Source: an uncultured Muribaculaceae bacterium | GTDB lineage: Bacteria > Bacteroidota > Bacteroidia > Bacteroidales > Muribaculaceae | Reading direction: 5' to 3' | Length of the DNA: 64,000 nucleotides | NCBI GenBank assembly: GCA_910579675.1 | Contig: CAJTUF010000004.1 | Location: forward strand, 95,523 to 159,522 | Shown here: positions 7,339 to 16,679 of the stretch, piece by piece | How positions within the stretch are numbered: position 1 is the stretch's first letter | Layout of the letters: every line of letters starts with the position of its first letter | The notes under the pieces: model-generated | The model's input: only the letters and a program-made list of their open reading frames with translations | What the model was told of the DNA's origin: nothing | The model's database searches: none | Made by a program: the position numbers and the translations under genes

Positions 7339-10300
7339 TCAGCGCACGATCACCTTGGTGACCACACGGCCCTGACGGACAATATAGAGACCGGCAGGCA
7401 GGCCCTCAAGCGACGAGCCCATGCGGATGCCCTGGAGATTGTAAACCTCCACAGGACCGTCAACAGCCTCGATCTCAACGCCCTCGACGCCTGTAGTAGA
7501 GTCGGTGGCTTCATAGAGCGACGGGAGCACACCCTGGGCGTCGGAATAGCAAGCAAAGGTATCATGCTGCTCCGCATACTGGATATACTTGCTGGTTGCG
7601 GCATTGGTGATCTTCACCACGGGATTCTCGCCTTCATATTCAATCTCCACGCTCCACGATGCCTCGGCGATATTTTCGGGGAGGGTGGCCGAGAGTTGGA
7701 AGGTATTGTAAGTTCCCTTCTGGTAGATGTAGCGGCCGAGCGCATCCTGCATATAATAATATGTGGTGGCGGCGCGGCTATTGCTGTCAACATAGTCGGA
7801 GGCGATGAGGGTGATGGCATAGCCGGCATCGGCATTCACGCTGTCGCCTGACAGCTTAACCTCCTTGGCAGGCATGTAGCCAAAGGTCTTGTCGTCGGCC
7901 AGCGGAGTGAAGGCAAACTCACCTGCCGCAAGCAGATACTCGCCTGCCTTTACGCTCTCTGCCTTGACATAGGTTGCGCCCTCGGTGGGCTGCTCTATCT
8001 CGCCGCCACCGGTCACGGCCTTCATCGACACGGGATAAACCACTGCGGTGATGGTGGTGTCGGCCTTCTGAGTGATGTCGCCAATCTCGTCGGTCTTCTC
8101 CTTGGTGATGGTGACTGTGTAGCCCACAACGCCGGTCACATCGTAGGTGCCCTTGGCATATGCGCTCACCGGCAGACGGGTGATAAACTTGATGCTCTCG
8201 CCATCAGAGCTCTTGCCGGTAAAGGTGCCCTTGGGGGTATTGACGGTATTGGCCTTGGTCTTGGCGGTAAACTCTACATTCTTGATCAGCACACACTGGC
8301 TCACGAGGTCGGGATTGAGAAGCGCGATCATGGGAGCGGGCTTGCCACCCATCTCGGCAAACATGATATCTTCCTCGTTCCATTCGGCCGAAGCATTGAT
8401 CTGGGCAACGGTGGCTTCATCCGGCTCAAAAACATATGCGCCAAAGTCGGTATCGACACCCACAGGCGAGTTCTGGAGCACAAGCGAGGGGGTCACATCG
8501 TTGATCCACTCCCATGTCACCACCATGCCGGGCTTAAGCAGATCGCCTGCCTTATAAAGCTCGGTCCAGTCGGTGTTGCGACGGGTCACTGCAATGGAGT
8601 TGACACCGCCGAGCTGGAATGTATCGTCGATATAAAGCTCATTCTTGCTTACGGCGGCTACGCTCACGGGGCAGTCGAGTGTGGCGGCCTCATCGGTGTG
8701 GACATACACATACTTGCCGTCTACAATGGCTGTCTCGGTGAAGTAGTCGTAAAGATCCTGGATATTGCCGAAAGTCTTGCCTACCTCACCCCAGGTGTAG
8801 GTAGCCGAAGATACTTCCGAAGTAACGCTCTCACCATTCTTAACACCTACGGCGATTGCCTTAACCGTCACATTGCCCATATTGCGGGAGATGGCGATGG
8901 GCGAGTTATAGAGAGCCGACGATGTGGTCGGAGTCGAGCCATCGGTAGTATAATAGATTTTGGCGCCCTCAAGAGTCGACGACAGCGAGAGGCTGAAATC
9001 ATCATAATACTTACCGCTACCCCAGTTAAATTCGGGAGCAAACGACTCAACAGTGGCAACCATTATCGAGGTGAGCTGCATGGTACCGTCAAATCCCTCC
9101 GGTGTAAAGATAACAGTGGATGAGGCTCCAGTCCATGTGTGAACCTTATTATCTTTAATTATATCTCCGCTATCACAGGTATAGTTGAAATATTTGCTAT
9201 TGTCTGTAAACACTATCGATGTGATCTTTCGACCTTCAGGAGCTACAAAAGTCATAGTGCTACCAAGGGCGGCACCCGATTTTGCCAATCGCAGCTGAAT
9301 GCCTCCAGTTGTCCACCAAAGTCGGTAGCTTGCTGACTCTTGAGTTGCTGCGGAATTATCAAATTCTACAACAACACCGTCTTTCTCAAACTGAGACACT
9401 ACATAGCCTTTACTATCATTGTTACCGGAATTGGGCATTTCGCTTATACCGGCCCACGAGAGGTCTGACTGATTGAAATTGTTGAAATCAAAAGTGGTGG
9501 TGCTGAGTGCCGCATTGATCTGATAAACGGCAGTCTGCACTTTGCACGTCTTACCATCGAGCACAGCGATTGCCTTGATTGTGGTGGCCTCGCTCACATT
9601 GATCGGCGCGGTATAGAGAGTGCTTTGCTCAGTAGGATCACTGCCATCGGTCGTGTAATAGATCTTGGCTTGGGTAGTGGCAGAGGTGATGGTTACATCC
9701 TGAGCTTTAGAGTAAGTGCCGCCGGCAGGCGAGAACACCGGATTGCCGGCAGATTTAATTGGCGAGGTTGCACTGGCTACGCTCGACGGATCAAGGCCCT
9801 CTGAGTAAGCGATAGCCTTGACAACGGTACCGATATTGTAGATAGTAAACGGCTCTGTATATTCAGTGCTCGCATTGGTAGGCTCAGTGCCATCAGTGGT
9901 GTAATAGATCTTTGCTCCCTCAGTTGAGCATGAAATTGACGCCTTATTATCCGAGTAAGTTCCACCTACGAAGGTGATAGACGGCGTTACAGTATTCAAA
10001 TCTGGTATCATTCCTTCCTCATATTCTATGGTCAATGAGGAGAATCTCACCTGCTTTGCGGCAGTGAGAATCAATGACGTACCCGTGGCGGCTTTTCCAG
10101 ACCAAATAATCTGGGAGTCTTTAGCGGTTCCACTACCTTCTACCTTACCCATATTGGCTGTAAAAGCGCCTTTCGAGCCATCAGCGACAACAAAAATAAG
10201 CTTTGTTATTGTCACATCGACTGATGACGTTATCGTTAACAAATCATTTTGATACCACCTTACAGCATTTGAGGTTACATTGGATGCACTATTATTTTTT

Positions 10301-10479
10301 TTAGTCCAATTCAGAGTGATACCATTTGAGGTAAAATCCTTGCCTATAATAGACCCATTAGGAATTATATACCCTTCGGTCTCTGTGGCACCTTGCGCAA
10401 CAAACGCCACCGTCTCGGCGTGGAGGGGGATGCCGAGGGCGGCGAGGATGGCAACAAGCGAAAGTATAAGTTGTTTCAT
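7339..10479 (-). CDS. Large secreted protein with chitobiase/beta-hexosaminidase C-terminal-like repeats and C-terminal sorting tail
   Basis: 1046 residues, probably exported. The signal peptide is MKQLILSLVAILAALGIPLHA. Three copies of the KIYYTTDGTEPT-type motif near residues 186, 270 and 506 mark CHB_HEX_C-like beta-sandwich modules, often found in surface or carbohydrate-associated proteins. Long beta-rich regions lie between and after them. The last 50 residues (VYNLQGIRMGSS, then LPAGLYIVRQGRVVTKVIVR) resemble the Bacteroidota type IX secretion C-terminal domain, suggesting transport across the outer membrane and surface display; that is inference. No catalytic domain was recognised. 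It has a promoter at 10640-10609 that overlaps the divergent mutase promoter, and a terminator-like hairpin at 7274-7314. The GC content dips over the 5' third (about 9100-10400), which may mean a different history for that part. Confidence 0.82.
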   Translation of the reverse strand: MKQLILSLVAILAALGIPLHAETVAFVAQGATETEGYIIPNGSIIGKDFTSNGITLNWTKKNNSASNVTSNAVRWYQNDLLTITSSVDVTITKLIFVVADGSKGAFTANMGKVEGSGTAKDSQIIWSGKAATGTSLILTAAKQVRFSSLTIEYEEGMIPDLNTVTPSITFVGGTYSDNKASISCSTEGAKIYYTTDGTEPTNASTEYTEPFTIYNIGTVVKAIAYSEGLDPSSVASATSPIKSAGNPVFSPAGGTYSKAQDVTITSATTQAKIYYTTDGSDPTEQSTLYTAPINVSEATTIKAIAVLDGKTCKVQTAVYQINAALSTTTFDFNNFNQSDLSWAGISEMPNSGNNDSKGYVVSQFEKDGVVVEFDNSAATQESASYRLWWTTGGIQLRLAKSGAALGSTMTFVAPEGRKITSIVFTDNSKYFNYTCDSGDIIKDNKVHTWTGASSTVIFTPEGFDGTMQLTSIMVATVESFAPEFNWGSGKYYDDFSLSLSSTLEGAKIYYTTDGSTPTTSSALYNSPIAISRNMGNVTVKAIAVGVKNGESVTSEVSSATYTWGEVGKTFGNIQDLYDYFTETAIVDGKYVYVHTDEAATLDCPVSVAAVSKNELYIDDTFQLGGVNSIAVTRRNTDWTELYKAGDLLKPGMVVTWEWINDVTPSLVLQNSPVGVDTDFGAYVFEPDEATVAQINASAEWNEEDIMFAEMGGKPAPMIALLNPDLVSQCVLIKNVEFTAKTKANTVNTPKGTFTGKSSDGESIKFITRLPVSAYAKGTYDVTGVVGYTVTITKEKTDEIGDITQKADTTITAVVYPVSMKAVTGGGEIEQPTEGATYVKAESVKAGEYLLAAGEFAFTPLADDKTFGYMPAKEVKLSGDSVNADAGYAITLIASDYVDSNSRAATTYYYMQDALGRYIYQKGTYNTFQLSATLPENIAEASWSVEIEYEGENPVVKITNAATSKYIQYAEQHDTFACYSDAQGVLPSLYEATDSTTGVEGVEIEAVDGPVEVYNLQGIRMGSSLEGLPAGLYIVRQGRVVTKVIVR

Positions 10480-10608
10480 ACTTTGGTTGATGATTGGTTA
10501 ATATGTATGTTGATTATTTTCGGTTGTGATGAATTATGGTCGGGCGCCGGTAAGAAGAAAGAAACGCCCTCGGCGGCCCTCGCGCGCAAAATGGCGGGGT
10601 CTCCGCCA

Positions 10609-10640
10609 CAAAGTTAATCTTTTTTTGCGCGATTGACAAA
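10609..10640 (-). promoter_or_regulatory. Promoter for the large surface protein
   Basis: Minus strand TTTG (10640-10637), 20-nt spacer, TAACTTTG (10616-10609). Its upstream half overlaps the divergent promoter at 10624-10655. Confidence 0.75.
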
Positions 10641-10655
10641 AAAAGATTAATTTTG
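10624..10655 (+). promoter_or_regulatory. Promoter for the phosphosugar mutase
   Basis: TTTG (10624-10627), 20-nt spacer, TAATTTTG (10648-10655), about 90 bp before the ATG at 10744. Confidence 0.78.
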
Positions 10656-10743
10656 CCAATGACCCCATGCCGCTGTCGCGGCCTCGGGTGTTATTCTTAC
10701 CCTATTGAAATAATACCAACCCCTACCCTCTTTTCATATACAT

Positions 10744-12498
10744 ATGAGCGAAAACAATCAGCAGCTTATCGACAGCGTAGTGGCCAAGGCCAAGACCTGG
10801 CTCACCGATGCATACGACGACGAGACCCGCGCCGAGGTGCGCGCCATGCTCGACGCCGACGACAAGACCCCTCTCATCGAGGCTTTCTACCGCGACCTCG
10901 AGTTTGGCACCGGTGGCCTGCGCGGCATAATGGGCGCCGGCTCCAACCGCATGAACATCTACACCGTGGGCGCTGCCACCCAGGGCCTCGCCAACTACCT
11001 CAAGGAGGCTTTTGCCGACCTGCCCGAGATTTCGGTGGTCGTGGGCCACGACGTGCGCAACAATTCGCGCCGCTTTGCCGAGATCGTTGCCGATGTGTTC
11101 TCGGCCAACGGCATAAAGGTGTATCTCTTCGACTCTTTCCGCCCCACTCCCGAGCTCTCATATGCCATCCGCAAGCTCGGTTGCCAGAGCGGCGTCAACA
11201 TCACCGCCTCCCACAACCCCAAGGAATATAACGGCTACAAGGCTTACTGGGCCGACGGCGCTCAGGTGCTCGCCCCCCACGATGTCAACATCATTCGCTG
11301 CGTCGAGGCCATCAAGGGCGCTGAGGAAATCAAATTCAAGGGCAATCCCGACCTCATCACCATCATCGGCGACGAGATGGACCGCGACTACCTCGCAGCC
11401 GTCAAGACTCTCAGCCTCAGCCCCGAGGCCATCGAGCGCCACAAAGACCTCAAGATTGTCTACACCCCCATCCACGGCACCGGCGTGAAGCTCATCCCCG
11501 AGTCGCTCGCCAATTATGGCTTCACCAACATAATCCATGTGCCCGAGCAGGATGTTCCCAGCGGCGACTTCCCCACCGTAGAGAGCCCCAACCCCGAGGT
11601 GCCCAGCGCAATGGCCATGGCAATTGCCAAGGCTAAGGAGACCGGAGCCGACCTCGTGGTGGCTTCCGACCCCGACGCCGACCGCATCGGTGCCGTGATC
11701 CGCGACGCCAAGGGCGAATATGTGCTCCTCAACGGCAACCAGATAGTGATGATCCTCCTCAACTACATCATCACACGCTACCGCGAGCTCGGTCGCCTCG
11801 ATGACAAGTGCTACATCGTCAAGACCATCGTCACCACCGAGACCATCAAGAGCATCGCCGACAAAAACGGCTGCCCGATGTATGACTGCTACACCGGCTT
11901 CAAGTGGATCGCCGCCGTGATCCGCGACCTCGAAGGCAAAGCCCACTATCTGGGCGGAGGCGAGGAGAGCTACGGCTTCCTGGCCGAAGACTTCGTGCGC
12001 GACAAAGACTCCGTGAGCGCCATCTCGCTCATGGCCGAGATCGCTGCTTGGGCCAAGGACAAGGATATGGACTTCCTTGCCATGCTTCAGGACATCTACA
12101 TGAAATATGGATTCTCCAAGGAGTGTGGCATCAGCGTGGTGCGTCAGGGCAAGGCCGGCGCCGAAGAGATCCAGGCCATGATGAAGGCTTTCCGCGCCAA
12201 TCCTCCCAAGGAGCTCGGCGGCAGCCCCGTGACCGTGGTCAAGGACTATGCGAGCCTCGAACTCACCCAGCTCCCCGAGGGCACCAAGACCAAGCTCGAC
12301 ATGCCCGCCACCAGCAATGTGCTCCAGTATTTCACCGCCGACGGCACCAAGGTGTCTGTCCGCCCCTCGGGCACTGAGCCTAAGATCAAATTCTACATCG
12401 AGGTGAAAGGCCATCTCGACAGCCCCGCCGACTACGACCGCGCCAATGCCGACGCTGCCGCAAAGGTAGAGGCCGTGAAGAAAGATCTCGGCATCTGA
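10744..12498 (+). CDS. Phosphosugar mutase (phosphoglucomutase/phosphomannomutase family)
   Basis: 584 residues, cytoplasmic. It interconverts hexose 1- and 6-phosphates, feeding glycogen and nucleotide-sugar synthesis. All four family signatures are present: the phosphoserine loop TASHNPKEYNGYKAYW (near residue 158), the metal loop DPDADRIG (near 315), the sugar-binding loop GGEESYG (near 405) and the phosphate-binding RPSGTEPKIKFY near the end (about 540). The length fits the larger PGM2-like/PgcA branch common in Bacteroidales. Glucose versus mannose preference cannot be read from the sequence. It has its own promoter (10624-10655) and a strong terminator hairpin (12558-12597). Confidence 0.95.
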   Translation: MSENNQQLIDSVVAKAKTWLTDAYDDETRAEVRAMLDADDKTPLIEAFYRDLEFGTGGLRGIMGAGSNRMNIYTVGAATQGLANYLKEAFADLPEISVVVGHDVRNNSRRFAEIVADVFSANGIKVYLFDSFRPTPELSYAIRKLGCQSGVNITASHNPKEYNGYKAYWADGAQVLAPHDVNIIRCVEAIKGAEEIKFKGNPDLITIIGDEMDRDYLAAVKTLSLSPEAIERHKDLKIVYTPIHGTGVKLIPESLANYGFTNIIHVPEQDVPSGDFPTVESPNPEVPSAMAMAIAKAKETGADLVVASDPDADRIGAVIRDAKGEYVLLNGNQIVMILLNYIITRYRELGRLDDKCYIVKTIVTTETIKSIADKNGCPMYDCYTGFKWIAAVIRDLEGKAHYLGGGEESYGFLAEDFVRDKDSVSAISLMAEIAAWAKDKDMDFLAMLQDIYMKYGFSKECGISVVRQGKAGAEEIQAMMKAFRANPPKELGGSPVTVVKDYASLELTQLPEGTKTKLDMPATSNVLQYFTADGTKVSVRPSGTEPKIKFYIEVKGHLDSPADYDRANADAAAKVEAVKKDLGI

Positions 12499-12557
12499 TA
12501 TCACAGCAATTCCCACATCGACGGGCACAGCCCCGCCAATGATTATAATCCGACCCA

Positions 12558-12597
12558 CTTGCTCCCGGTCGCCTCTCCAAAGGCTACCGGGAGCAAG
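12558..12597 (+). terminator. Terminator hairpin after the mutase gene
   Basis: A 12-bp stem (12558-12569 with 12586-12597) extended by an inner GCCT/AGGC stem, 60 bp after the stop; a short T-run follows. Confidence 0.7.
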
Positions 12598-12650
12598 ATT
12601 TGTCGGGTCTGCCTCCGACATCAATCTATTCATCTCATTATCAACCTATC

Positions 12651-13817
12651 ATGAAATCCGCTCTCTGCTTTGCCATCGCCTCGCTCTCGGCTCTCGGCGC
12701 CGCAGCCGCCCTACCCGCCGACAGCCTCCTCACCGGCCACCCCTATCTCCAGAATCCCGCGCCCGATGCCATCACCGTGATGTTTACCTCTCCCGAAGGC
12801 CATCAGATCACAAGCCTCGTGGAGTGGACCGCCGACACCGTCACCGGCCCTGTCATGAGTGCCCGTCAGCTCTATGCCGGCCAGGAAGTGGTGCATAGCC
12901 CGATCCATAAAGTGCGCCTGACCGGCCTCACCCCCGGCGCCACATATTTCTATCGCGTGCGCGCCCGCGAGATCACCGTCAATCAAGCTTACCACAAGGA
13001 GTTTGGCGCCGATGAGCTCGTCACACCCTACCGCTCCTTCACCCTCCCCTCACCATCGGCCACCGACTTCACCGCCGTGATAGTCAACGACACCCACAGC
13101 TACCAGCCAACAGTCGACGCCATGGCCCGCCTCACCGACTCCATAGCCCCCGACTTCGTGATATTCAACGGCGACTGCCAGCCCGAGCCCCCGACCCTCG
13201 GAGCCGCCATCAAGGCTCTCCACGCCACCGCCACACCTTTCGGACTCTCCTCCACCCCCGCCATATTCATCCGTGGCAACCATGAGATACGCAACTCCTA
13301 CTCCTCGGGCATGCCCGAGCTCTTCGACAATCCCGGCGGGCTCACCTACGGCGCATTCAACTGGGGCGACACCCGTTTTGTGACCCTCGACTGCGGCGAA
13401 GACAAGCCCGACTCCACATGGGTCTACTACGGCCTCAACGACTTCGACGCCCTGCGCCGCGACCAGGCCGACTTCCTCCGCGCCGAGATTGCCGGCGAGC
13501 CATTCCGCAACGCCGCCCGCAGGGTGCTCGTACACCACATCCCCATCTGGGGCAACACCGACAAGTATCGTCCCTGCACTCCCCTGTGGAGCCCGATACT
13601 CAGCGATGCCGGTATCGACCTCGATCTTGCGGCCCATACCCACGAATATAAGTTCCATCCCGCCGGAACCATCGACGGCAACCCGGCGCCCGTAATGGTG
13701 GGCGGAGGCTACAAACCCGCTTCGGCCACCCTCGCCATACTCCGAAAGCGCGGCCCATCGATGACCCTTGAGGTGATCGACATCAACGGGCAGCGCAAAG
13801 ACCTCATAAACCTCTGA
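12651..13817 (+). CDS. Exported metallophosphoesterase with N-terminal Fn3/purple-acid-phosphatase-like domain
   Basis: 388 residues. The start at 12651 gives a clean signal peptide (MKSALCFAIASLSALGAAAA), so the in-frame ATG at 12600 was not used. Residues 25-125 form a beta-sandwich of the purple acid phosphatase N-terminal type (HPYLQNPAPDAITVMFTS, then TPGATYFYRV). The calcineurin-like domain follows, with metal motifs VNDTHSYQP, FNGDCQPE, RGNHEIRN, VHHIPIW and AAHTHEYKFHP. The first motif is ND-H rather than the usual GD-H, which is tolerated in the family. It is predicted to be a periplasmic or surface phosphoesterase; the substrate is unknown. It lies between two strong terminators and is probably transcribed alone. 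Confidence 0.88.
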   Translation: MKSALCFAIASLSALGAAAALPADSLLTGHPYLQNPAPDAITVMFTSPEGHQITSLVEWTADTVTGPVMSARQLYAGQEVVHSPIHKVRLTGLTPGATYFYRVRAREITVNQAYHKEFGADELVTPYRSFTLPSPSATDFTAVIVNDTHSYQPTVDAMARLTDSIAPDFVIFNGDCQPEPPTLGAAIKALHATATPFGLSSTPAIFIRGNHEIRNSYSSGMPELFDNPGGLTYGAFNWGDTRFVTLDCGEDKPDSTWVYYGLNDFDALRRDQADFLRAEIAGEPFRNAARRVLVHHIPIWGNTDKYRPCTPLWSPILSDAGIDLDLAAHTHEYKFHPAGTIDGNPAPVMVGGGYKPASATLAILRKRGPSMTLEVIDINGQRKDLINL

Positions 13818-13845
13818 ACTCCACCCATCCATCGCTTTAACCACT

Positions 13846-13882
13846 CAATTTGCCACTCTTATGGGTGGCAAATTGCTTTTTT
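13846..13882 (+). terminator. Intrinsic terminator after the phosphoesterase gene
   Basis: A perfect 11-bp stem CAATTTGCCAC/GTGGCAAATTG (13846-13856 with 13865-13875), 8-nt loop, followed by six T (13877-13882). Canonical form. Confidence 0.9.
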
Positions 13883-13918
13883 AACACTCCCGACGGCCTG
13901 AGTATCGGCAAAAATGGC

Positions 13919-13926
13919 TAACTTTG
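13919..13926 (+). promoter_or_regulatory. -7 promoter box before the LTA-synthase-type gene
   Basis: TAACTTTG, 26 bp before the ATG at 13952 and just after the terminator, so this starts a new transcript. The -33 element is weak. Confidence 0.6.
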
Positions 13927-13951
13927 TGGTCATTAATACCAATCAGCACAA

Positions 13952-15799
13952 ATGAAGTCGCGTGTAGTCCGTCTGGTAGTCCTGTATCTCGCAGCCTTGG
14001 CAATCATGGTGGTCGGCCATATCATTTTCATGGCCTGCCTCCCGGGCATCTATTCCTCGATTCCATGGTCCGACCGCATGGCCGCTGTTGGCGCCGGACT
14101 GAAGATCGACCGATCCATAGCCGCCTACCTCACCATAATCCCCGGATTGATAGCCGTGATGTCGATATGGCTTCTGCCTGTCGTCACCGACCGCATCACC
14201 CGTGCCTACTATGCCATAGTGGCGCCCATAGTGGCGGGAGCCATGACCCTCGACACCCTGCTCTACTCCTACTGGGGGATGAAGCTCGACACCACTCCGT
14301 TCTTCTACTTCGCCTCATCGCCCCGCCTCGCCATGGCAAGCGCCCCGTGGTGGCAGATTGCCGCCGCAGTGGCCGCATGGATAGCCGGGAGTGCAGCCAT
14401 ATATCTCATATTCAGGTCATCCCTGCGCCTCACACCCATCACCGCCACCCAGCGGGTGAAGCGTCCCGGCGCCTCGGCTGCCCTGCTTGGGCTCCTCACC
14501 GCCGCCCTCTTCATCCCCATACGCGGCGGCTTCACAGTGGCCACAACCAACCTCTCGAGCGCCTACTTCTCATCCGACCAGCGACTCAACCACGCCGCCG
14601 TCAATCCGCTCTTCAGCCTCCTCTACTCAGCCACCCACTCGTCGGGATTCGACTCCGGAATGCGATTCATGGAACCCGACGAGGCAGCGGCTCTCGCCGC
14701 CCCCCTCATGGCCCCCTCCACCTATCAGGCGAGCCTCGCCGACTCGCTGCTACGGGTCGACCGCCCCGACATAGTGCTCGTGATCCTCGAGAGTTTCTCG
14801 AGCCACCTCCTGCCGGTGCAGGGTGGCGAGCCGATTGCCCCCTGCCTCGACAGCATAGCCCGCTCCGGCCTCCTTATGAGCAACATCTATGCTTCGAGCT
14901 TCCGAACCGACCGCGCCATTCCCGCCATCCTCTCTGGCCTCCCCGCCGCTCCCGATGAGCCGGTGATGAAACACACCGCCGTGGCCGAGCGCCTCCCGGG
15001 CCTGCCCGCCGCCCTCGCTCCCGCCGGCTATCGCAGCATCTACTACTACGGAGGCGACATCAACTTCACCAATCAACGGGCCTACCTGCTCTCGGCAGGC
15101 ATCGACTCGATTGTGAGCGACACCGACTTCCCCCTCAGCCAGAGAGTGAGCAAATGGGGCGTGGCCGACGGTCCTCTCCTGAGCCGTGTGATAGCCGATG
15201 AGAACCACCGCAGTGACGCAGCCCCGCGATTTACCATAGTGCAGACCTCAAGCAGCCACGAGCCCTTCGATGTGGCGCCTTTTGCCCGCCACGCCGATCC
15301 CGCCGCCAATGCCTTTGCCTATGCCGACAGCTGCGTCGGAGCTTTTGTCGACTCTCTCGCAGCCTCCCCCCGGTGGGGACGCACCCTTGTGGTGCTCGTC
15401 CCCGACCATTATGGCTGCTACCCCACCGGACTCGACGAGCGCAGTCGCCACCACATACCTCTGGTCATGACCGGAGGCGCCCTCGCCCTCCGCGGCATCA
15501 TCGACACTCCCGCTGCCCAGAGCGATCTCGCAGCCACCCTGCTGCGCGCCCTCGGCCTCCCGGCATCTCAATTTCCATTCAGCCGCGACATGCTCGCCAC
15601 ACCGGCCCCCGCGCTCACCCTCTTCTCCGAGCCCGACTTTGCCGCGGGCATAGCCCCCGACGGCACCATGACCCGCCTCCCGCTCACCGGAGCCACCACC
15701 GACGCTCCGGCCGACAGCGCCTCGCGCCTGCTCCAGGCCTATCTTCAGGAGCTCTACACTTACCTGTCTTCCCTATCTTCTTCCACCTCACCGCAATGA
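13952..15799 (+). CDS. LTA-synthase-family membrane phosphoglycerol/phosphoethanolamine-type transferase
   Basis: 615 residues. Five hydrophobic segments in the first 200 residues (starting VVRLVVLYLAALAIMVVGHI) anchor the protein in the inner membrane. The rest is a periplasmic alkaline-phosphatase-fold domain with the metal and catalytic motifs VILESFSSHLL, FRTDRAIPAILSG (catalytic Thr), QTSSSHEPF and VPDHYGCY. This group transfers head groups from phospholipids to envelope glycans or lipids. Gram-negative members are not LTA synthases, and the acceptor here is unknown. The stop overlaps the ATG of the PAP2 gene (ATGA), so the two are translationally coupled; a phosphatase partner would fit recycling of lipid products. 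The family is well supported, the substrate is not. Confidence 0.88.
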   Translation: MKSRVVRLVVLYLAALAIMVVGHIIFMACLPGIYSSIPWSDRMAAVGAGLKIDRSIAAYLTIIPGLIAVMSIWLLPVVTDRITRAYYAIVAPIVAGAMTLDTLLYSYWGMKLDTTPFFYFASSPRLAMASAPWWQIAAAVAAWIAGSAAIYLIFRSSLRLTPITATQRVKRPGASAALLGLLTAALFIPIRGGFTVATTNLSSAYFSSDQRLNHAAVNPLFSLLYSATHSSGFDSGMRFMEPDEAAALAAPLMAPSTYQASLADSLLRVDRPDIVLVILESFSSHLLPVQGGEPIAPCLDSIARSGLLMSNIYASSFRTDRAIPAILSGLPAAPDEPVMKHTAVAERLPGLPAALAPAGYRSIYYYGGDINFTNQRAYLLSAGIDSIVSDTDFPLSQRVSKWGVADGPLLSRVIADENHRSDAAPRFTIVQTSSSHEPFDVAPFARHADPAANAFAYADSCVGAFVDSLAASPRWGRTLVVLVPDHYGCYPTGLDERSRHHIPLVMTGGALALRGIIDTPAAQSDLAATLLRALGLPASQFPFSRDMLATPAPALTLFSEPDFAAGIAPDGTMTRLPLTGATTDAPADSASRLLQAYLQELYTYLSSLSSSTSPQ

Positions 15800-16530
15800 G
15801 CCTATCACTTATAGAATTTATCGACAGCCAGCTGCTGCTCCTTGCCAACAGCTGCCACACCGAGTGGGCCGACCACTTCATGATGATGTTTTCGGGCCGC
15901 TTCATATGGATACCGATGTATGTTGCCCTGGCCTTCATCATCTTCCGTCATTTCCCCCTTCGCCGCGCCATGATAGTGCTCGTGGGGGTAGGCATAGCAA
16001 TCACCCTCGCCGACCAGACCTGCGCCACATTCATTCGCCCCGTAGTGGCACGTCTCAGGCCGAGCAACCCCGACAATCCACTGTCGGCATTCGTGACCGT
16101 GGTCGACGGATACCGTGGCGGTAGCTACGGCTTCCCCTCCTGCCATGCCGCCAACTCCTTTGCACTCATAGCCTTCATGCTGCTCGTGGTGCCGCGCAAG
16201 CGCCTCGCCGCCTTCCTCATAGGGTGGGCTGTGGTCAATAGCTACAGCCGACTCTACCTCGGAGTCCACTACCCCGGCGACCTCCTCGCAGGCAGCATCG
16301 TGGGCATAATCTGCGGCGGATCGGTTGCCATAGCCGTGCGCCGCATAATAGGAATGCCCCTTCCCCGTCCCGACAATGGTGAGGTGCTGTCATCCAATCC
16401 CGGTCGGCTACGCCTCCTGCCACCAACCGGAGTGCTTTCAGCCTCCGGAGGCCTCTCGCTGCGTGTCACCGACATGGCCACTGCCGTGGGGCTCACCACC
16501 GTCGTCGTGATGGCGGCGCTGTCGGTGTGA
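15796..16530 (+). CDS. PAP2 superfamily membrane phosphatase
   Basis: 244 residues with several membrane segments. The ATG at 15796 overlaps the previous stop; the upstream open frame is not protein-like. The three PAP2 motifs are visible: RPVVARLRPSNP, the PSCHAANSF motif (Cys in place of the usual Gly in PSGH) and SRLYLGVHYPGD. Likely substrates are lipid phosphates or undecaprenyl diphosphate; this cannot be settled from sequence. A C-terminal hydrophobic stretch (LTTVVVMAALSV) follows a polar linker. It is coupled to the LTA-synthase-type gene, suggesting shared work on phospholipid-derived intermediates. Confidence 0.9.
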   Translation: MSLSLIEFIDSQLLLLANSCHTEWADHFMMMFSGRFIWIPMYVALAFIIFRHFPLRRAMIVLVGVGIAITLADQTCATFIRPVVARLRPSNPDNPLSAFVTVVDGYRGGSYGFPSCHAANSFALIAFMLLVVPRKRLAAFLIGWAVVNSYSRLYLGVHYPGDLLAGSIVGIICGGSVAIAVRRIIGMPLPRPDNGEVLSSNPGRLRLLPPTGVLSASGGLSLRVTDMATAVGLTTVVVMAALSV

Positions 16531-16638
16531 CCGAACAATACCACCCTGTCGGCCGTTGACATATCAGGGCCGACCCGCCACCCCGCTTGTAAAGCTAAAT
16601 TAACATCCCGGGTGGGCGCCCGACACGGAATTTATTGC

Positions 16639-16646
16639 TATTTTTG
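16639..16646 (+). promoter_or_regulatory. Candidate -7 box for tdk
   Basis: TATTTTTG fits TAnnTTTG and lies 34 bp before the tdk ATG at 16680. There is no clear -33 element in the GC-rich sequence upstream. Confidence 0.5.
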
Positions 16647-16679
16647 CAGTCCCACTCCCAATTCCCACCCCTCCCGACA

